From Bacillus pumilus (lineage in GTDB: Bacteria > Bacillota > Bacilli > Bacillales > Bacillaceae): a stretch of 64,000 bases of DNA. The position numbers were made by a program, and so were the translations under genes. The stretch covers positions 2,089,001-2,153,000 of the forward strand of contig NZ_CP101833.1 in the NCBI RefSeq assembly GCF_024498355.1, read 5' to 3'. Shown in pieces: positions 15,521 to 25,005 of this stretch (the stretch's first letter is position 1; each line of letters begins with the position of its first letter). The notes under the pieces are model-generated. The model was not told the DNA's origin, did not search any database, and saw nothing but the letters and a program-made list of their open reading frames with translations.

Positions 15521-16228
15521 GTGAAAAAAAGATTATCTCTCTGCTTCATCGGGGCACTGATATTGATGTTGAGTTTCGCTGTGCCAAACATGAAAGCGGC
15601 ATCTGTCCTTGATGAAGTACGAGAAAGCTATGCGACTTATACGGGATCTGGTTACTCAGGGGGCGCCGCATTATTAGATCCTATTCCATCTGACATGAAA
15701 ATTACGGCTTTAAATCCCCATGACTATAACTATAAAGGGATAAATGCAGCACTTGCAGGGGCTTACCTTGAAGTAAAGGGTCCAAAAGGAAAAACCGTTG
15801 TGTATGTAACCGATAAATATCCAGAAGGAGCAAAAGGAGCTTTTGATCTTTCTCCTAATGCCTTTGCCAAAATCGGCAATATGGCAGACGGGAAAATCCC
15901 AATTAGTTGGAAAATTATAAAAGCACCGATTAGCGGAAATGTAGCTTACAGAATAAAAGAAGGTAGCAGTAAGTGGTGGGCTGCGATTCAAGTGCGCAAT
16001 CATAAATATCCGATTATGAAAATGGAATATTACAAAGATGGACAATGGGTGAACATGGAAAAGACAGACTACAACCATTTCCTTGGATTTAATATGGGGT
16101 CTACATCTCTTCCTGTTCGAATCACAGACATCCGCGGGGTCATAGTAAAGGATAAATTACCCGCTCTTCCATCTACTGCTGCTTCACAGGCCTATATTGT
16201 AAAAGGCCATGTTCAGCTTCCTAATTAA
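15521..16228 (+). CDS. yoaJ: secreted bacterial expansin (EXLX1/YoaJ type)
   Basis: 235 residues: signal peptide (to about MKAA), then a double-psi beta-barrel domain (YATYTGSGYSGGAALLDP, VTDKYPEGAKGAFDLS) and a family-63 carbohydrate-binding domain with the exposed tryptophan pair in SSKWWAAIQVRNHKYP. Close to B. subtilis EXLX1, which binds cellulose and peptidoglycan, loosens plant wall and aids root colonisation. GTG start after AGGAGG. In B. subtilis yoaJ lies elsewhere, so the location differs. Confidence 0.92.
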   Translation: MKKRLSLCFIGALILMLSFAVPNMKAASVLDEVRESYATYTGSGYSGGAALLDPIPSDMKITALNPHDYNYKGINAALAGAYLEVKGPKGKTVVYVTDKYPEGAKGAFDLSPNAFAKIGNMADGKIPISWKIIKAPISGNVAYRIKEGSSKWWAAIQVRNHKYPIMKMEYYKDGQWVNMEKTDYNHFLGFNMGSTSLPVRITDIRGVIVKDKLPALPSTAASQAYIVKGHVQLPN

Positions 16229-16234
16229 CGAGGA

Positions 16235-16266
16235 AAAGAGGTAGCTTATTTATGAGCTTCCTCTCT
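16235..16266. terminator. weak hairpin between convergent yoaJ and yqkA
   Basis: AAAGAGGTAGCT pairs with AGCTTCCTCTCT with mismatches across the yqkA stop codon. No clear T run on either side, so its terminator role is uncertain. Confidence 0.35.
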
Positions 16267-17220
16267 TCCTTCTCTATCCCAGTGATATGCCTCATTTTTT
16301 ATTTCTTTTATGATTTCATTCTTTCCCGCCATATAGCTTTGTATATCTTCCGGATACTGATTTGCTAATTGTTCCTTGACAGACGCATACGATGCAGCTC
16401 GTTCTGGGTGGACTCTTAAGTAATCTCGAAACAATAAATGTCTTTTCACATCAGGATGATTTCTCTCATAAACATGGACATGATGCGTACGATTCAAGCC
16501 ACCCTTTTGAAAAAAACGTCTCCCTTTTACGCCATTTTCACCTAGCGCTTGATATCCAAGATGTTCAAAGCTCTCTCTTTTTCTATCGATCTCTTTTATA
16601 TGACTTACTTCTATTAATATATCAATAATTGGTTTGGCAACAAGTCCTTCAACTGACGTACTACCAATATGATGTCCTTCTATCCAGCTCTTTTGAATGA
16701 TTTGCTTGAGTCGCTGCTTTTCTTGATGGAATTCTTCATGCCATTCTTTTTTGAATTCGACAACCTCAACCTTTCGCCTCGGTGTCCATTTCATTTTTGA
16801 TAAGGTGAGCTCTTTTGCAACATGAATCACATTTGTTTCAAGAAATCCTAACTTTTCGTATAGCCTTTTTGCAGGGGTGTTTTTTTGTCCTGTGGTCAGT
16901 TCTATAGGAACATTTTTCTCCATAATTGTAGACATAAGTCTTGTTCCAATACCCTGTTTTAGCGCTTTGGGATGCACAGCCAATCGACTAATGATCAAAT
17001 AATCTTTCTGCTCTTCATAAGAGGCAACACCTAGTAAGATTCCCTTTTGCTCAAAACCAATAAATTGCTCTTTTGCTTTCATTACATCTTGAATGGTCTC
17101 TTTTAATGGTGGAAGATCGGCATAGCCAATTTGTTCAGCTTCTTGTTGGTATGCAGCTAGTTGAATATGTAAGATCTGCTTTGCTACCTCTCCTTTTGTT
17201 TGATCTAAATTGACAATCAT
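16246..17220 (-). CDS. yqkA: YqkA, GNAT acetyltransferase fused to a GrpB-type nucleotidyltransferase-like domain
   Basis: 324 residues in two domains. Residues 1-140: GNAT fold with acetyl-CoA loop [18 protein letters not shown]. Residues about 148-324: GrpB/UPF0157 domain with [23 protein letters not shown] and a [17 protein letters not shown] tail. The same fusion occurs in B. subtilis YqkA; substrates unknown. Its ATG overlaps the stop of yqjY as ATGA, so both are expressed together. Confidence 0.85.
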   Translation of the reverse strand: MIVNLDQTKGEVAKQILHIQLAAYQQEAEQIGYADLPPLKETIQDVMKAKEQFIGFEQKGILLGVASYEEQKDYLIISRLAVHPKALKQGIGTRLMSTIMEKNVPIELTTGQKNTPAKRLYEKLGFLETNVIHVAKELTLSKMKWTPRRKVEVVEFKKEWHEEFHQEKQRLKQIIQKSWIEGHHIGSTSVEGLVAKPIIDILIEVSHIKEIDRKRESFEHLGYQALGENGVKGRRFFQKGGLNRTHHVHVYERNHPDVKRHLLFRDYLRVHPERAASYASVKEQLANQYPEDIQSYMAGKNEIIKEIKNEAYHWDREGREEAHK

Positions 17221-17696
17221 GACATCGCCTCTAACTTTTTCACAAATAACACACGGTCTTCATGCATACCATCATAATCTGAAAAAACCGAAATGCCATC
17301 TACTGTTTTATCTCCCTTTTCTATCTGAAATCCGAGCCTTGTATGGTACGCAATGGAGACTTTATTGACAGGAGCTGTGACGGCCTTAATCGTCGTTCTT
17401 CCTTCCTTTTCAGCCGCTTCATAAAACGCTTGATAGAGAATTTTGCCGATCTTTAATTTGCGATGGTCTGGATGTACCCCAACAAAGTGAATATACGCTT
17501 CATCTGAATGGGATTGCGATAAAAAACCGACTAAAAAGCCGATCAGTTCACCCTTTTCAACGACAACAAAACTTGTTTGCTGAAAATGTTCAAAAAATAG
17601 CTTTGGCAATTTTGCGCGTAAATCTCTGCCTCCCCACCAGCTTTGGATGACGGATGTGACGGCGTAAAAATCTGACGGCTTCACTTGACGTATCAT
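17217..17696 (-). CDS. yqjY: GNAT acetyltransferase YqjY
   Basis: 159 residues, single GNAT domain: [23 protein letters not shown] at the N terminus and the acetyl-CoA loop [17 protein letters not shown]. Substrate not known. The frame is open to a TTG seven codons upstream; the ATG at 17696 after GGGGCGAGG was preferred. Upstream of and overlapping yqkA. Confidence 0.82.
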   Translation of the reverse strand: MIRQVKPSDFYAVTSVIQSWWGGRDLRAKLPKLFFEHFQQTSFVVVEKGELIGFLVGFLSQSHSDEAYIHFVGVHPDHRKLKIGKILYQAFYEAAEKEGRTTIKAVTAPVNKVSIAYHTRLGFQIEKGDKTVDGISVFSDYDGMHEDRVLFVKKLEAMS

Positions 17697-17975
17697 AACG
17701 ACCTCGCCCCTTTTCAATTTCGGCTTTATTTGATCTTTCTTTTTTACAAAAAAACTGTTGTTTCAATAGTCTACCTGTCAGGTGAATTATTTGTAAAGGT
17801 CACGTGTCCGCCTTTTTTCGTTTCAGCTTTTTTCATCTTCTTTCAGCCGCCATCTCCTTTTAAATTTTCACACTTATTTCATAAAGTTCACTTTTCGTGC
17901 GAAAGTTTCATTCTTTTGTTATGTTAAGATGGTTCATATAGGAAATGTAACAAATGTTTATTGGAGATGATGATA

Positions 17976-18425
17976 TTGGTTTGGATTGTTACTTCGCTTG
18001 TTGTGTTTAGTCTGTTAAAGTTGCTTGTCACTTCGCTGCCTTCTGGTGTTGTTGAACGCCTTTTTAGTCGTTATGCGGTGCATGCAAAAGTAACAAGTGA
18101 TCAAACAAATATGACTTTTCAAGGTCGTCCGCTCGATGATCAGCAAAAATCTGAAATCATTCAACATTTTAATGATGCGATCTTTATTGAACGCTATTAT
18201 ATTTATCCTGGTGACGAAGAGCGTTTTCTTCATCCGAATGAAGGGCCGGCGCCGCTTACAATGCAAACAAAGCTTGGCAAGCAGGATGTGACCCTTTATT
18301 TGTTTCATTATGATGACCACGTGGATGTGGTGCGGCAGTTTACACATAAGCCAAAGAAAAAGCTGACGGCCTATCGTTTGCGCTCTGAACCGCTCCAAAC
18401 ATCCCACAACATGGCACATGCATGA
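17976..18425 (+). CDS. YfmQ-like protein of unknown function
   Basis: 149 residues: N-terminal membrane segment (VWIVTSLVVFSLLKLLVTSLP), then a soluble part (FIERYYIYPGDEERFLHPNEG, TLYLFHYDDHVDVVRQF). The pattern resembles B. subtilis YfmQ. TTG at 17976 was chosen because GGAG lies 9 bases before it and the product then starts like YfmQ; in-frame ATGs at 17967 and 17970 sit on the ribosome site itself. Confidence 0.7.
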   Translation: MVWIVTSLVVFSLLKLLVTSLPSGVVERLFSRYAVHAKVTSDQTNMTFQGRPLDDQQKSEIIQHFNDAIFIERYYIYPGDEERFLHPNEGPAPLTMQTKLGKQDVTLYLFHYDDHVDVVRQFTHKPKKKLTAYRLRSEPLQTSHNMAHA

Positions 18426-18450
18426 AAACATGCTCATTTTGCATCAGATT

Positions 18451-18480
18451 AGACGAAGTGTCTTCCACTTCGTCTTTTTT
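18451..18480 (+). terminator. terminator after the YfmQ-like gene
   Basis: Perfect 10-bp stem AGACGAAGTG / CACTTCGTCT with a 5-base loop, then TTTTT. Confidence 0.85.
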
Positions 18481-18548
18481 GTATGGATATACACTCTTTT
18501 CTTTGAATGATTTACCAGTATGAATTTCGCCTCCTGACGGTTACAATA

Positions 18549-18562
18549 AGAACATATGTTCT
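18549..18562 (+). promoter_or_regulatory. LexA (SOS) box of polY2
   Basis: AGAACATATGTTCT is a perfect 14-bp dyad matching the Bacillus LexA box CGAACNNNNGTTCG except at the outer bases. It overlaps the start region just after a -10-like TACAAT (18542-18547), 15 bases before the polY2 ATG. Confidence 0.8.
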
Positions 18563-18576
18563 AAGAGGTGAAAACA

Positions 18577-19809
18577 ATGAATGAACGAGCGATTCTGCTT
18601 GTGGATATGCAGTCATTTTATGCGTCAGTAGAAAAAGTGGAGGCTCCTCATTTGGAGGATGTGCCGCTCATTGTCTCAGGAGATCCAGAGCGGCGAAGCG
18701 GGGTCGTACTTGCAGCCTGCCCTCTCGCCAAGAAACGAGGCGTACAAAATGCATCAAGATTATGGGAAGCACGGGAGAAATGTCCCGAAGCAGTGGTCGT
18801 ACGTCCACGTATGCAGCGCTATCTTGATGTCTCTGTCATGATGACAGAACTGCTTGAACAATACACAGACCTTGTCGAACCGTATTCAATTGATGAACAG
18901 TTTCTCGATATTACAGGCAGTCTGACACTACTCGGCTCTCCGCGCGAGATCGCTGAAAATATACAAACCACCATCATGAACCAGACTGGCATTTACGCCC
19001 GTATTGGCATCGGTCCTAATAAAGTGCTCGCTAAAATGGCCTGTGACCACTTTGCTAAACAAAACACATCTGGCATCTATGAACTTCGTGCAGACCGGGT
19101 TGCTGCTGATTTATGGCCGCTTCCGATTGGGAAATTATTTGGCGTCGGCAAACGAATGGAGCATCATTTAAAACGAATGGGCATCAGTACCATTGGGACG
19201 CTTGCTACTTATCCATTAGACCGGCTACAAAAACGCTGGGGAATCAATGGGGAGCTCTTGCAGCGAACAGCTTTAGGGATCGATCCCTCACCGGTCACCG
19301 TTCACACACATGATCAGCAAAAAGCCGTTGGGCATCATATGACCCTTCCCCATGATTATGCGTCTTTTGAGGACATCAAAGTCGCCATTATTGAATTGAG
19401 TGAAGAAGTGGCAAGGCGTGCACGTTTTAAGCATTATCTTGGGCAAACGGTGTCTGTCGGCGTGAGAGGCGCTGATTTTTCACATCCGACAGGATTTCAT
19501 AGACAAATCAAGCTTCATTCACCCACACAGTACGGCACAGATATTGCAGAAGCAGCCATACAGCTATTCCAGCAGCACTGGGATGGTCAGCCCATCCGCA
19601 GTGTGGGCATTACTCTCTCACAGCTGCAGTCTGACAGCCAATATCAGCTGACTTTATTTGATCACCATCTTAAGAAAGACAAACTCAGCAAAGTATTCGA
19701 TGCGATTCATATGAAGTATGGTCCTGCTGCATTACTGCACGCTTCGTCACTCACAAGCGCAGGGCAGGCATATCACCGCGCCGAAAAAATTGGCGGACAT
19801 TATAAATAA
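18577..19809 (+). CDS. polY2: Y-family DNA polymerase PolY2 (YqjW/UvrX type)
   Basis: 410-residue lesion-bypass polymerase of the UmuC/UvrX branch. Catalytic acidic residues in LLVDMQSFYASVE and EPYSIDEQFLDITGS; helix-hairpin-helix FGVGKRMEHHLKRMGI; C-terminal little-finger domain and a clamp-type motif QLTLFDHH. ATG after AGAGGTG (an upstream in-frame GTG overlaps the ribosome site). A LexA box precedes it, so SOS-induced, as in B. subtilis. Followed 15 bases later by a YolD-like gene. Confidence 0.93.
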   Translation: MNERAILLVDMQSFYASVEKVEAPHLEDVPLIVSGDPERRSGVVLAACPLAKKRGVQNASRLWEAREKCPEAVVVRPRMQRYLDVSVMMTELLEQYTDLVEPYSIDEQFLDITGSLTLLGSPREIAENIQTTIMNQTGIYARIGIGPNKVLAKMACDHFAKQNTSGIYELRADRVAADLWPLPIGKLFGVGKRMEHHLKRMGISTIGTLATYPLDRLQKRWGINGELLQRTALGIDPSPVTVHTHDQQKAVGHHMTLPHDYASFEDIKVAIIELSEEVARRARFKHYLGQTVSVGVRGADFSHPTGFHRQIKLHSPTQYGTDIAEAAIQLFQQHWDGQPIRSVGITLSQLQSDSQYQLTLFDHHLKKDKLSKVFDAIHMKYGPAALLHASSLTSAGQAYHRAEKIGGHYK

Positions 19810-19824
19810 CGGAGGCAAACAACC

Positions 19825-20169
19825 ATGAATCCCAATAAATTAACACCTGGATACAACATCATGTGGGAATCGAGCCGAATGATGCTGCCAGAGCACCGGG
19901 AGCAGCTTCTTGCTCAAAAACGGAAGAAAAAAGAATATACGCCTCCCCCGCTGAGCACCGATCAGCTAGAGGAAATGAATTTTTTGATCACACAGTCGAT
20001 TACCGAGGATCAAGCCATTTGCATCACGTATGTCTCCTCAGGTGTGAAAGAGCAGTTTTGGGGCTGGGTCAAAGCCATTCATTATGAAACGCAGCGCATG
20101 AAAATCGTCAATGATGAAGATGTTCTAAACCTGTCCTTGCAGCAAATTGTCGCCATTGATCTCGATTGA
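19825..20169 (+). CDS. YolD-like protein
   Basis: 114 residues with the YolD-like pattern: KLTPGYNIMWESSRMMLPEHREQLL at the N terminus and a beta-rich C-terminal half (ICITYVSSGVKEQFWGWVKAIHYE). YolD-like genes are usually paired with UvrX/YqjW polymerases and share SOS control; the molecular role is unknown. ATG after GGAGG, 15 bases behind polY2, so one operon. Confidence 0.82.
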   Translation: MNPNKLTPGYNIMWESSRMMLPEHREQLLAQKRKKKEYTPPPLSTDQLEEMNFLITQSITEDQAICITYVSSGVKEQFWGWVKAIHYETQRMKIVNDEDVLNLSLQQIVAIDLD

Positions 20170-20192
20170 TTGTCGTCAAATGACAGTGCGAA

Positions 20193-20348
20193 TCAGCGGA
20201 AAGTCACCCACTTCCTTTTTCTGACAATATCCATCAAGGCCTCAAATGCATCGTCAACAAGAAGCACGCTCTCCGAATTTGTGACCAGTTCAAGCTTCTC
20301 TGCCAGGCGGATGTCTCCTCCATCAAATTGTGTATTTAATTTGCACAA
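20193..20348 (-). CDS. possible small minus-strand gene or remnant
   Basis: An open frame convergent to the YolD-like gene would encode about 51 residues (from LCKLNTQFDGGDIRLAEKLEL to RKRKWVTFR) with gene-like codon use. In frame it can be extended to a TAA at 20375, but no ATG or good ribosome site is seen; the TTG used here is a guess. B. subtilis has a small gene, yqzH, between the polymerase and yqjV, so this may be its counterpart, perhaps decayed at the 5' end. Confidence 0.35.
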   Translation of the reverse strand: MCKLNTQFDGGDIRLAEKLELVTNSESVLLVDDAFEALMDIVRKRKWVTFR

Positions 20349-20396
20349 TTTTTCATGTATGATTGGAACATCTTACAATCTCAGGGGAGAAACAGC

Positions 20397-21653
20397 ATGA
20401 AAAATAACTTACGTACTTTACATCCACTTAGTTGGACGATCATCATCGGCACAATATTTGGCCGAATGGCGACGTCCATGAGTATTCCTTTTTTAGCCGT
20501 TTATTTGACTCAAGTCAAAGGAGCCTCAGCCTCTTCAGCTGGGTTAATCATTGCCGTTAGCTCTCTTATTGGGATCGTTGCGAGTTTTTACGGAGGCTAT
20601 ATTTCTGATCGAATCGGCAGAAAAAAGGTCATGCTTCTATCCATCTTCGGTTGGGCACTTGTTTTTGTTGGCTTTGCATTTGCAGATGCCATTTGGGTCT
20701 TCTTTATCATGAACGCTTTAAATGGGCTGTGCCGTGCACTTTTTGAGCCAACATCTAAGGCGCTCTTATCAGATGTCACCCCGTCAAGCATACGATTATT
20801 TGTTTTTAATTTACGGTATACAGCCATTAACATTGGTGTGATCTTCGGCCCGCTGCTCGGCTTATATCTCGGGTCATCGAAAACAACCTTTCCGTTTCTC
20901 GTCGCTGCCTTTATTTACTTTTTATACGGATTAATGCTGGCATGGCAATTTCAGAAACATCCAGTTGCTGCTCCAGAAAGCATCAAACAAATCAGCGTCA
21001 AAAAAGCCCTTTCTATTATCCAAAAAGATACGGTCTTTAGCATTATCCTCATCGGCGTTACCTTATGTTCGTTTGGCTATTCACATCTAAGCTCAACGCT
21101 GCCTCAATATTTATCAGCGTCTCCTGTTATTGAGGATGGCCCTAAGCTGTTTGGATATCTTTTATCCTTAAATGCAGTCGTTGTCATTGTCGTGCAATAT
21201 CCGCTCATCATGATCGCCAAGCGCTACTCAACCATTTTGTCGTTGACCACTGGGAATATTCTTCTTGCCGGTAGTTTGTTTGCCATTTCTTTTTCACAAA
21301 GTCTTGGCATGCTTGCTTTCATCATTGTCGTATTTACGATTGGTGAAGTACTGCTGTTTGCAATGATGGATCTCTTTGTGGACAATATTGCAAAGCCTGA
21401 AGTGAAGGGATCGTACTTTGGCGCAATGGGATTTTCTCAGCTTGGCAGCGTCATCGGACCGTGGGCCGGCGGATTGTGTATTGACTATTTTGGCGCAGCA
21501 CATCCCCTTTCTATTTTTTCAGTGCTGTCCATTGTCACGATTGCGGGTGTACCGTTCTTACTCATCGGATACTACCGCCTGAAAAAACGATCGGCGGCTG
21601 CCGTGGCTGTTAAAGTAAGTGGAGGTCATAAAGAAAACCGCTCTCATGTGTGA
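20397..21653 (+). CDS. yqjV: major facilitator superfamily transporter YqjV
   Basis: 418 residues, 12 predicted membrane helices. MFS loop 2-3 motif GGYISDRIGRKKVM and helix 5 motif GPLLGLYLG suggest a proton-driven drug or metabolite exporter; substrate unknown. The ATG at 20397 follows AGGGGAG; the frame is open 14 codons further up. Its last codons and stop lie in a terminator shared with coaA. Confidence 0.88.
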   Translation: MKNNLRTLHPLSWTIIIGTIFGRMATSMSIPFLAVYLTQVKGASASSAGLIIAVSSLIGIVASFYGGYISDRIGRKKVMLLSIFGWALVFVGFAFADAIWVFFIMNALNGLCRALFEPTSKALLSDVTPSSIRLFVFNLRYTAINIGVIFGPLLGLYLGSSKTTFPFLVAAFIYFLYGLMLAWQFQKHPVAAPESIKQISVKKALSIIQKDTVFSIILIGVTLCSFGYSHLSSTLPQYLSASPVIEDGPKLFGYLLSLNAVVVIVVQYPLIMIAKRYSTILSLTTGNILLAGSLFAISFSQSLGMLAFIIVVFTIGEVLLFAMMDLFVDNIAKPEVKGSYFGAMGFSQLGSVIGPWAGGLCIDYFGAAHPLSIFSVLSIVTIAGVPFLLIGYYRLKKRSAAAVAVKVSGGHKENRSHV

Positions 21654-21667
21654 GCGGTTTTCTTTAT
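21628..21667. terminator. bidirectional terminator of yqjV and coaA
   Basis: Perfect 16-bp stem from ATAAAGAAAACCGCTC (21628-21643) to GAGCGGTTTTCTTTAT (21652-21667). The right arm contains part of the stops of both convergent genes. Confidence 0.85.
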
Positions 21668-22623
21668 ACCCGGCGGATGGCGATCTCTTCCACCTTATGG
21701 TGATCGCCTTTTTTCAAAATCAAATCAGCTCGATATTTTGTCGGCAAAATATTTTGATATAAGTTAGGGCGATTCACTGTATTCCAAATCGTGCTTGCCA
21801 TCTGATCCGCCTCTTTATCCGTCAAATCTTTGTATTGATGAAAGAAGGATTCAGGGTCTTGGAAGGCTGTTTCCCGCAGCAAACGGAACCGCTCTTTATA
21901 CCAAGATTGTATTTGCGTTTCAGCCGCATCCACATAAATCGAAAAATCAAAGAAATCTGATACAAACACGCGCGGTTCATCCTTCAGACCTTCAAGTGCT
22001 GGTGATTGCAGCACATTGATCCCTTCGATGATCACAATATCTGCATCCTCCACTGTTTCATACACCCCATCAAGCCGGTCATAGGTAAGATGCGAATACA
22101 CCGGGGCATGCACAGTTTGTTTACCTGACTTCAATTCATTTAAAAAAGAAAGAAGGGCTTTGACATCATAGCTTTCTGGGAAGCCTTTCTTTTCCATCAG
22201 CCCTCGATCTTTTAACTCTTTTTGGGGATACAAAAAGCCATCAGTTGTCACAAGACTCACCTTCAGCCCATCTCCAAGCCTCGATAAAAGAGTCTCAATG
22301 ATACGCGCAGTCGTGCTTTTCCCAACAGCCACACTTCCAGCAATCCCAATTAAAAAGGGGATTTTGGCATGATGTGGGTAGTTTAAAAAAGCATTCACAT
22401 GCTGGTTTTTTTGTTTTTCTGCAAAGACATGTAATGTCAGAAAACGAATAAGTGGTATGTAAATATCTCGAACTTCTTCAAGCGATAAATAGTCGTTTAA
22501 CCCTTGAAGCGCTCTTGCTTCCTCTTCTGAAACAGATACCGGCATATATTCCCCAAGAGCTGCCCAGGCCTCTCTCGTATGGCGTGTATATAGTGTATTA
22601 AAATCCAGTCGTTCGTCACTCAA
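21664..22623 (-). CDS. coaA: type I pantothenate kinase
   Basis: 319 residues; first step of CoA synthesis, pantothenate to 4'-phosphopantothenate. P-loop GIAGSVAVGKSTTA, TTDGFLYP, PVYSHLTYDR and FFDFSIYVDA are CoaA signatures. Start at TTG 22623, 7 bases after GGTGGG, gives SDERLDFNTLYT, which aligns with the B. subtilis N terminus and its 319-residue length; another TTG five codons upstream is less likely. Confidence 0.94.
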   Translation of the reverse strand: MSDERLDFNTLYTRHTREAWAALGEYMPVSVSEEEARALQGLNDYLSLEEVRDIYIPLIRFLTLHVFAEKQKNQHVNAFLNYPHHAKIPFLIGIAGSVAVGKSTTARIIETLLSRLGDGLKVSLVTTDGFLYPQKELKDRGLMEKKGFPESYDVKALLSFLNELKSGKQTVHAPVYSHLTYDRLDGVYETVEDADIVIIEGINVLQSPALEGLKDEPRVFVSDFFDFSIYVDAAETQIQSWYKERFRLLRETAFQDPESFFHQYKDLTDKEADQMASTIWNTVNRPNLYQNILPTKYRADLILKKGDHHKVEEIAIRRV

Positions 22624-22810
22624 AGTCTTTCCCACCAATCTTCACTAAACTCATAACCAAAAAGACGATAATCCGATTGTAGCCTAAAATGAAGGCGCTG
22701 TCTTTATTTTTCAACTAAAGTTTGCTTCTTTTGCGAAAAAAAGCATTAAAAAAAGGAAAATGAGGGTAAATAAGAGTATTCAGTTTGATAGATAGAAGGG
22801 AGCACACCAA

Positions 22811-24139
22811 ATGAAATATGTGATGATTGGCGGAGATGCAGCAGGAATGAGCTGCGCTATGCAAATATATAGAGAGGATCCAGACGCACACATTGTGGCT
22901 TTTGAAAAAGGAGAGATTTTCTCATATGGACAGTGCGGACTCCCCTACTTGATCGGCGGTCTCATTGATCATCACAAAAAGCTCATCGCACGCAGCGCTG
23001 AAACCTTTCGCGACAAATATGGAATTGACGCCAGATGCTTACACGAAGTGACATCCATTGACCCAGAGCAAAAAACGGTGTCGGGCATTCACACCAAAAC
23101 AAAAGAACCATTTACAGAAACGTATGACAGGCTGTTAATTGCGACAGGAGCAAGCCCCGTTACACTGGATCTAGATAGCCATCCATTAGAAGGCGTACAC
23201 GTATTAAAAACAATCCCGCATGCCCTGTCGATTTTAGACCATTTAAAAAAAGACGTCACACATATCACCATCATCGGTGGAGGATATATCGGCTTAGAAA
23301 TGGCAGAAAATTTAAAAGCGCTAGGAAAAGACGTTCACATCATTCAACGAGGAACAACACTTGGTCCAGGCTTTGACCCCGATATGGCAAAATATCTTAA
23401 AGAAGAAGCAGACGATCAAGGCATTCACGTGGTGCTTGGAGAAACAGTGCAGAAATTAGAGGGCAGGACACATGTAACAGCTGTTCAAACAGACAAACAG
23501 ACCATTGCAACGGATATGGTCATCATCGCCATTGGTGTCACTCCGCAAACAGCCTTTTTAGACGGCATAGAGATCAATCGTCTTCAAAATGGAGCAATTG
23601 CGGTGAATGAATACATGCAGACCAATGTAAAAGACATCTATGCTGCCGGGGATTGCGCAGCGACCTATCACCGCATAAAAAAAGCACTGGATTATATTCC
23701 ACTCGGCACGACAGCGAATAAACAAGGGAGAATCGCAGGCTTTCATATGACGGGGACACACCGGGCGTTTCAAGGCGTGACCGGAACAGCGGTGATGAAA
23801 TTTATGGACATGACAGCGGGACGAACGGGCTTATCAGAAAAAGAAGCAAAAGAAGCGAGCATCCCTTTCTCCACCATCACCATTGACAGTACTGATCACG
23901 CTGGATATTACCCAGATGCGCAGAAAATGAAAGTAAAACTGGTTTATAGAAGCGATGACCACACCTTGCTTGGTGCCCAAATCATCGGCAGAAACGGTGT
24001 AGATAAACGAATCGATGTCATGGCAGCTGCCCTTTACCAAGAGCTGACCATGACAGACCTTGAAGATTTAGATATTAGCTATGCACCGCCTTTTAACAGT
24101 GTATGGGACCCGCTTCAGCAAGCTGCAAGGCGAATATAG
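22811..24139 (+). CDS. CoA-disulfide reductase-like flavoprotein
   Basis: 442-residue FAD/NAD(P)H pyridine nucleotide-disulfide oxidoreductase. N-terminal FAD site VMIGGDAAGMSCA, single redox Cys42 in YGQCGLPYLIGG, NAD(P)H site IIGGGYIGLEMAE, second FAD motif IYAAGDCA, and the C-terminal YAPPFNSVWDP typical of CoADR/NADH oxidase. It may reduce CoA disulfide or a related thiol; cofactor preference cannot be read. ATG after AAGGGAG. Confidence 0.85.
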   Translation: MKYVMIGGDAAGMSCAMQIYREDPDAHIVAFEKGEIFSYGQCGLPYLIGGLIDHHKKLIARSAETFRDKYGIDARCLHEVTSIDPEQKTVSGIHTKTKEPFTETYDRLLIATGASPVTLDLDSHPLEGVHVLKTIPHALSILDHLKKDVTHITIIGGGYIGLEMAENLKALGKDVHIIQRGTTLGPGFDPDMAKYLKEEADDQGIHVVLGETVQKLEGRTHVTAVQTDKQTIATDMVIIAIGVTPQTAFLDGIEINRLQNGAIAVNEYMQTNVKDIYAAGDCAATYHRIKKALDYIPLGTTANKQGRIAGFHMTGTHRAFQGVTGTAVMKFMDMTAGRTGLSEKEAKEASIPFSTITIDSTDHAGYYPDAQKMKVKLVYRSDDHTLLGAQIIGRNGVDKRIDVMAAALYQELTMTDLEDLDISYAPPFNSVWDPLQQAARRI

Positions 24140-24180
24140 AAAGACTATCGCACCGATAACATGAAGTCTTATCCAACAGA

Positions 24181-24213
24181 AAAAGAAACCAGTTGATGAT
24201 CGGTTTCTTTTTT
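24181..24213 (+). terminator. terminator after the CoADR-like gene
   Basis: 10-bp stem AAAAGAAACC / GGTTTCTTTT, then TT; between convergent genes. Confidence 0.7.
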
Positions 24214-24216
24214 GAG

Positions 24217-24993
24217 TTATTTTTTCATCATCGCTTTGCGTGCTGCTTTTTCAAATAAAAACGGGAATAATTGATACAATTTACTCCCAGCGTTCATCCA
24301 GCCTGGTAAATTAATTTCTCTTTTTTTCGTCATCATAGCTGATACGACCTTTCCTGCCACTTTGTCTGCACTAAGCATCATAAAATCAACGTTCTTCACA
24401 TATTCACCACTGCGATCTGCGATGGTAAAGAAGTCTGTAGCAATCGGTCCTGGGTTCACTGTCGTGACGTGAATGCCGCAGTCTGCCAGCTCCATTCTGA
24501 GGCTGTTTGAAAATCCGAGGACGGCGTGCTTTGATGCTGAATAAATCGCAGATTTGGGGGTGGCAATTTTACCTGCTTGAGACGCGATATTGATAATATG
24601 CCCCTGCCCTCTTTGTTTCATCTCTGGGATGACCTTTTTCGTGCAGGCAATTAAGCCAAACACATTCACCTCAAACATCGACACCATTTCCTCAATGGAC
24701 GCATCTTCTACGAGATCGAATACACCAAAGCCGGCATTGTTGACCAAAATATCAACAGCACCTACTTCTTGATACGCTCGATCAAAGTCCTCAAGCTGGC
24801 TGACATCAAGCTGAGCGATGTGACACACCCCGCCAGCGCTCATGATCTTTTCTTTCACACCTGTAAGCTTCTCGATTCGTCTTGCTGAAATGATGATTTC
24901 TGCGCCTTCTGCTGCTGCCAAGTACGCCATTTTCTCACCAAGGCCGCCAGATGCGCCTGTAATCCATATTCTCTTTCCTGTTAATCGCCCCAT
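24217..24993 (-). CDS. yqjQ: short-chain dehydrogenase YqjQ
   Basis: 258 residues, classical SDR: TGxxxGxG in [17 protein letters not shown] in VNNAGFG, catalytic Ser-Tyr-Lys in IASQAG / AIYSASKHA. Substrate unknown. ATG at 24993 is 8 bases after AAGGAG; an in-frame GTG three codons upstream overlaps that site. Twelve bases downstream of yqjP, so co-transcribed. Confidence 0.88.
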   Translation of the reverse strand: MGRLTGKRIWITGASGGLGEKMAYLAAAEGAEIIISARRIEKLTGVKEKIMSAGGVCHIAQLDVSQLEDFDRAYQEVGAVDILVNNAGFGVFDLVEDASIEEMVSMFEVNVFGLIACTKKVIPEMKQRGQGHIINIASQAGKIATPKSAIYSASKHAVLGFSNSLRMELADCGIHVTTVNPGPIATDFFTIADRSGEYVKNVDFMMLSADKVAGKVVSAMMTKKREINLPGWMNAGSKLYQLFPFLFEKAARKAMMKK

Positions 24994-25005
24994 GCATTTC
25001 ACTCC

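Noticed and set aside
15710..16078. 122-codon minus-strand frame inside the expansin gene
   Set aside because: It is the complement of a clearly recognised gene; low-complexity, Cys/Phe/His-rich translation.
18015..18437. 140-codon minus-strand frame opposite the YfmQ-like gene
   Set aside because: Translation is not protein-like and ends in the terminator of the plus-strand gene.
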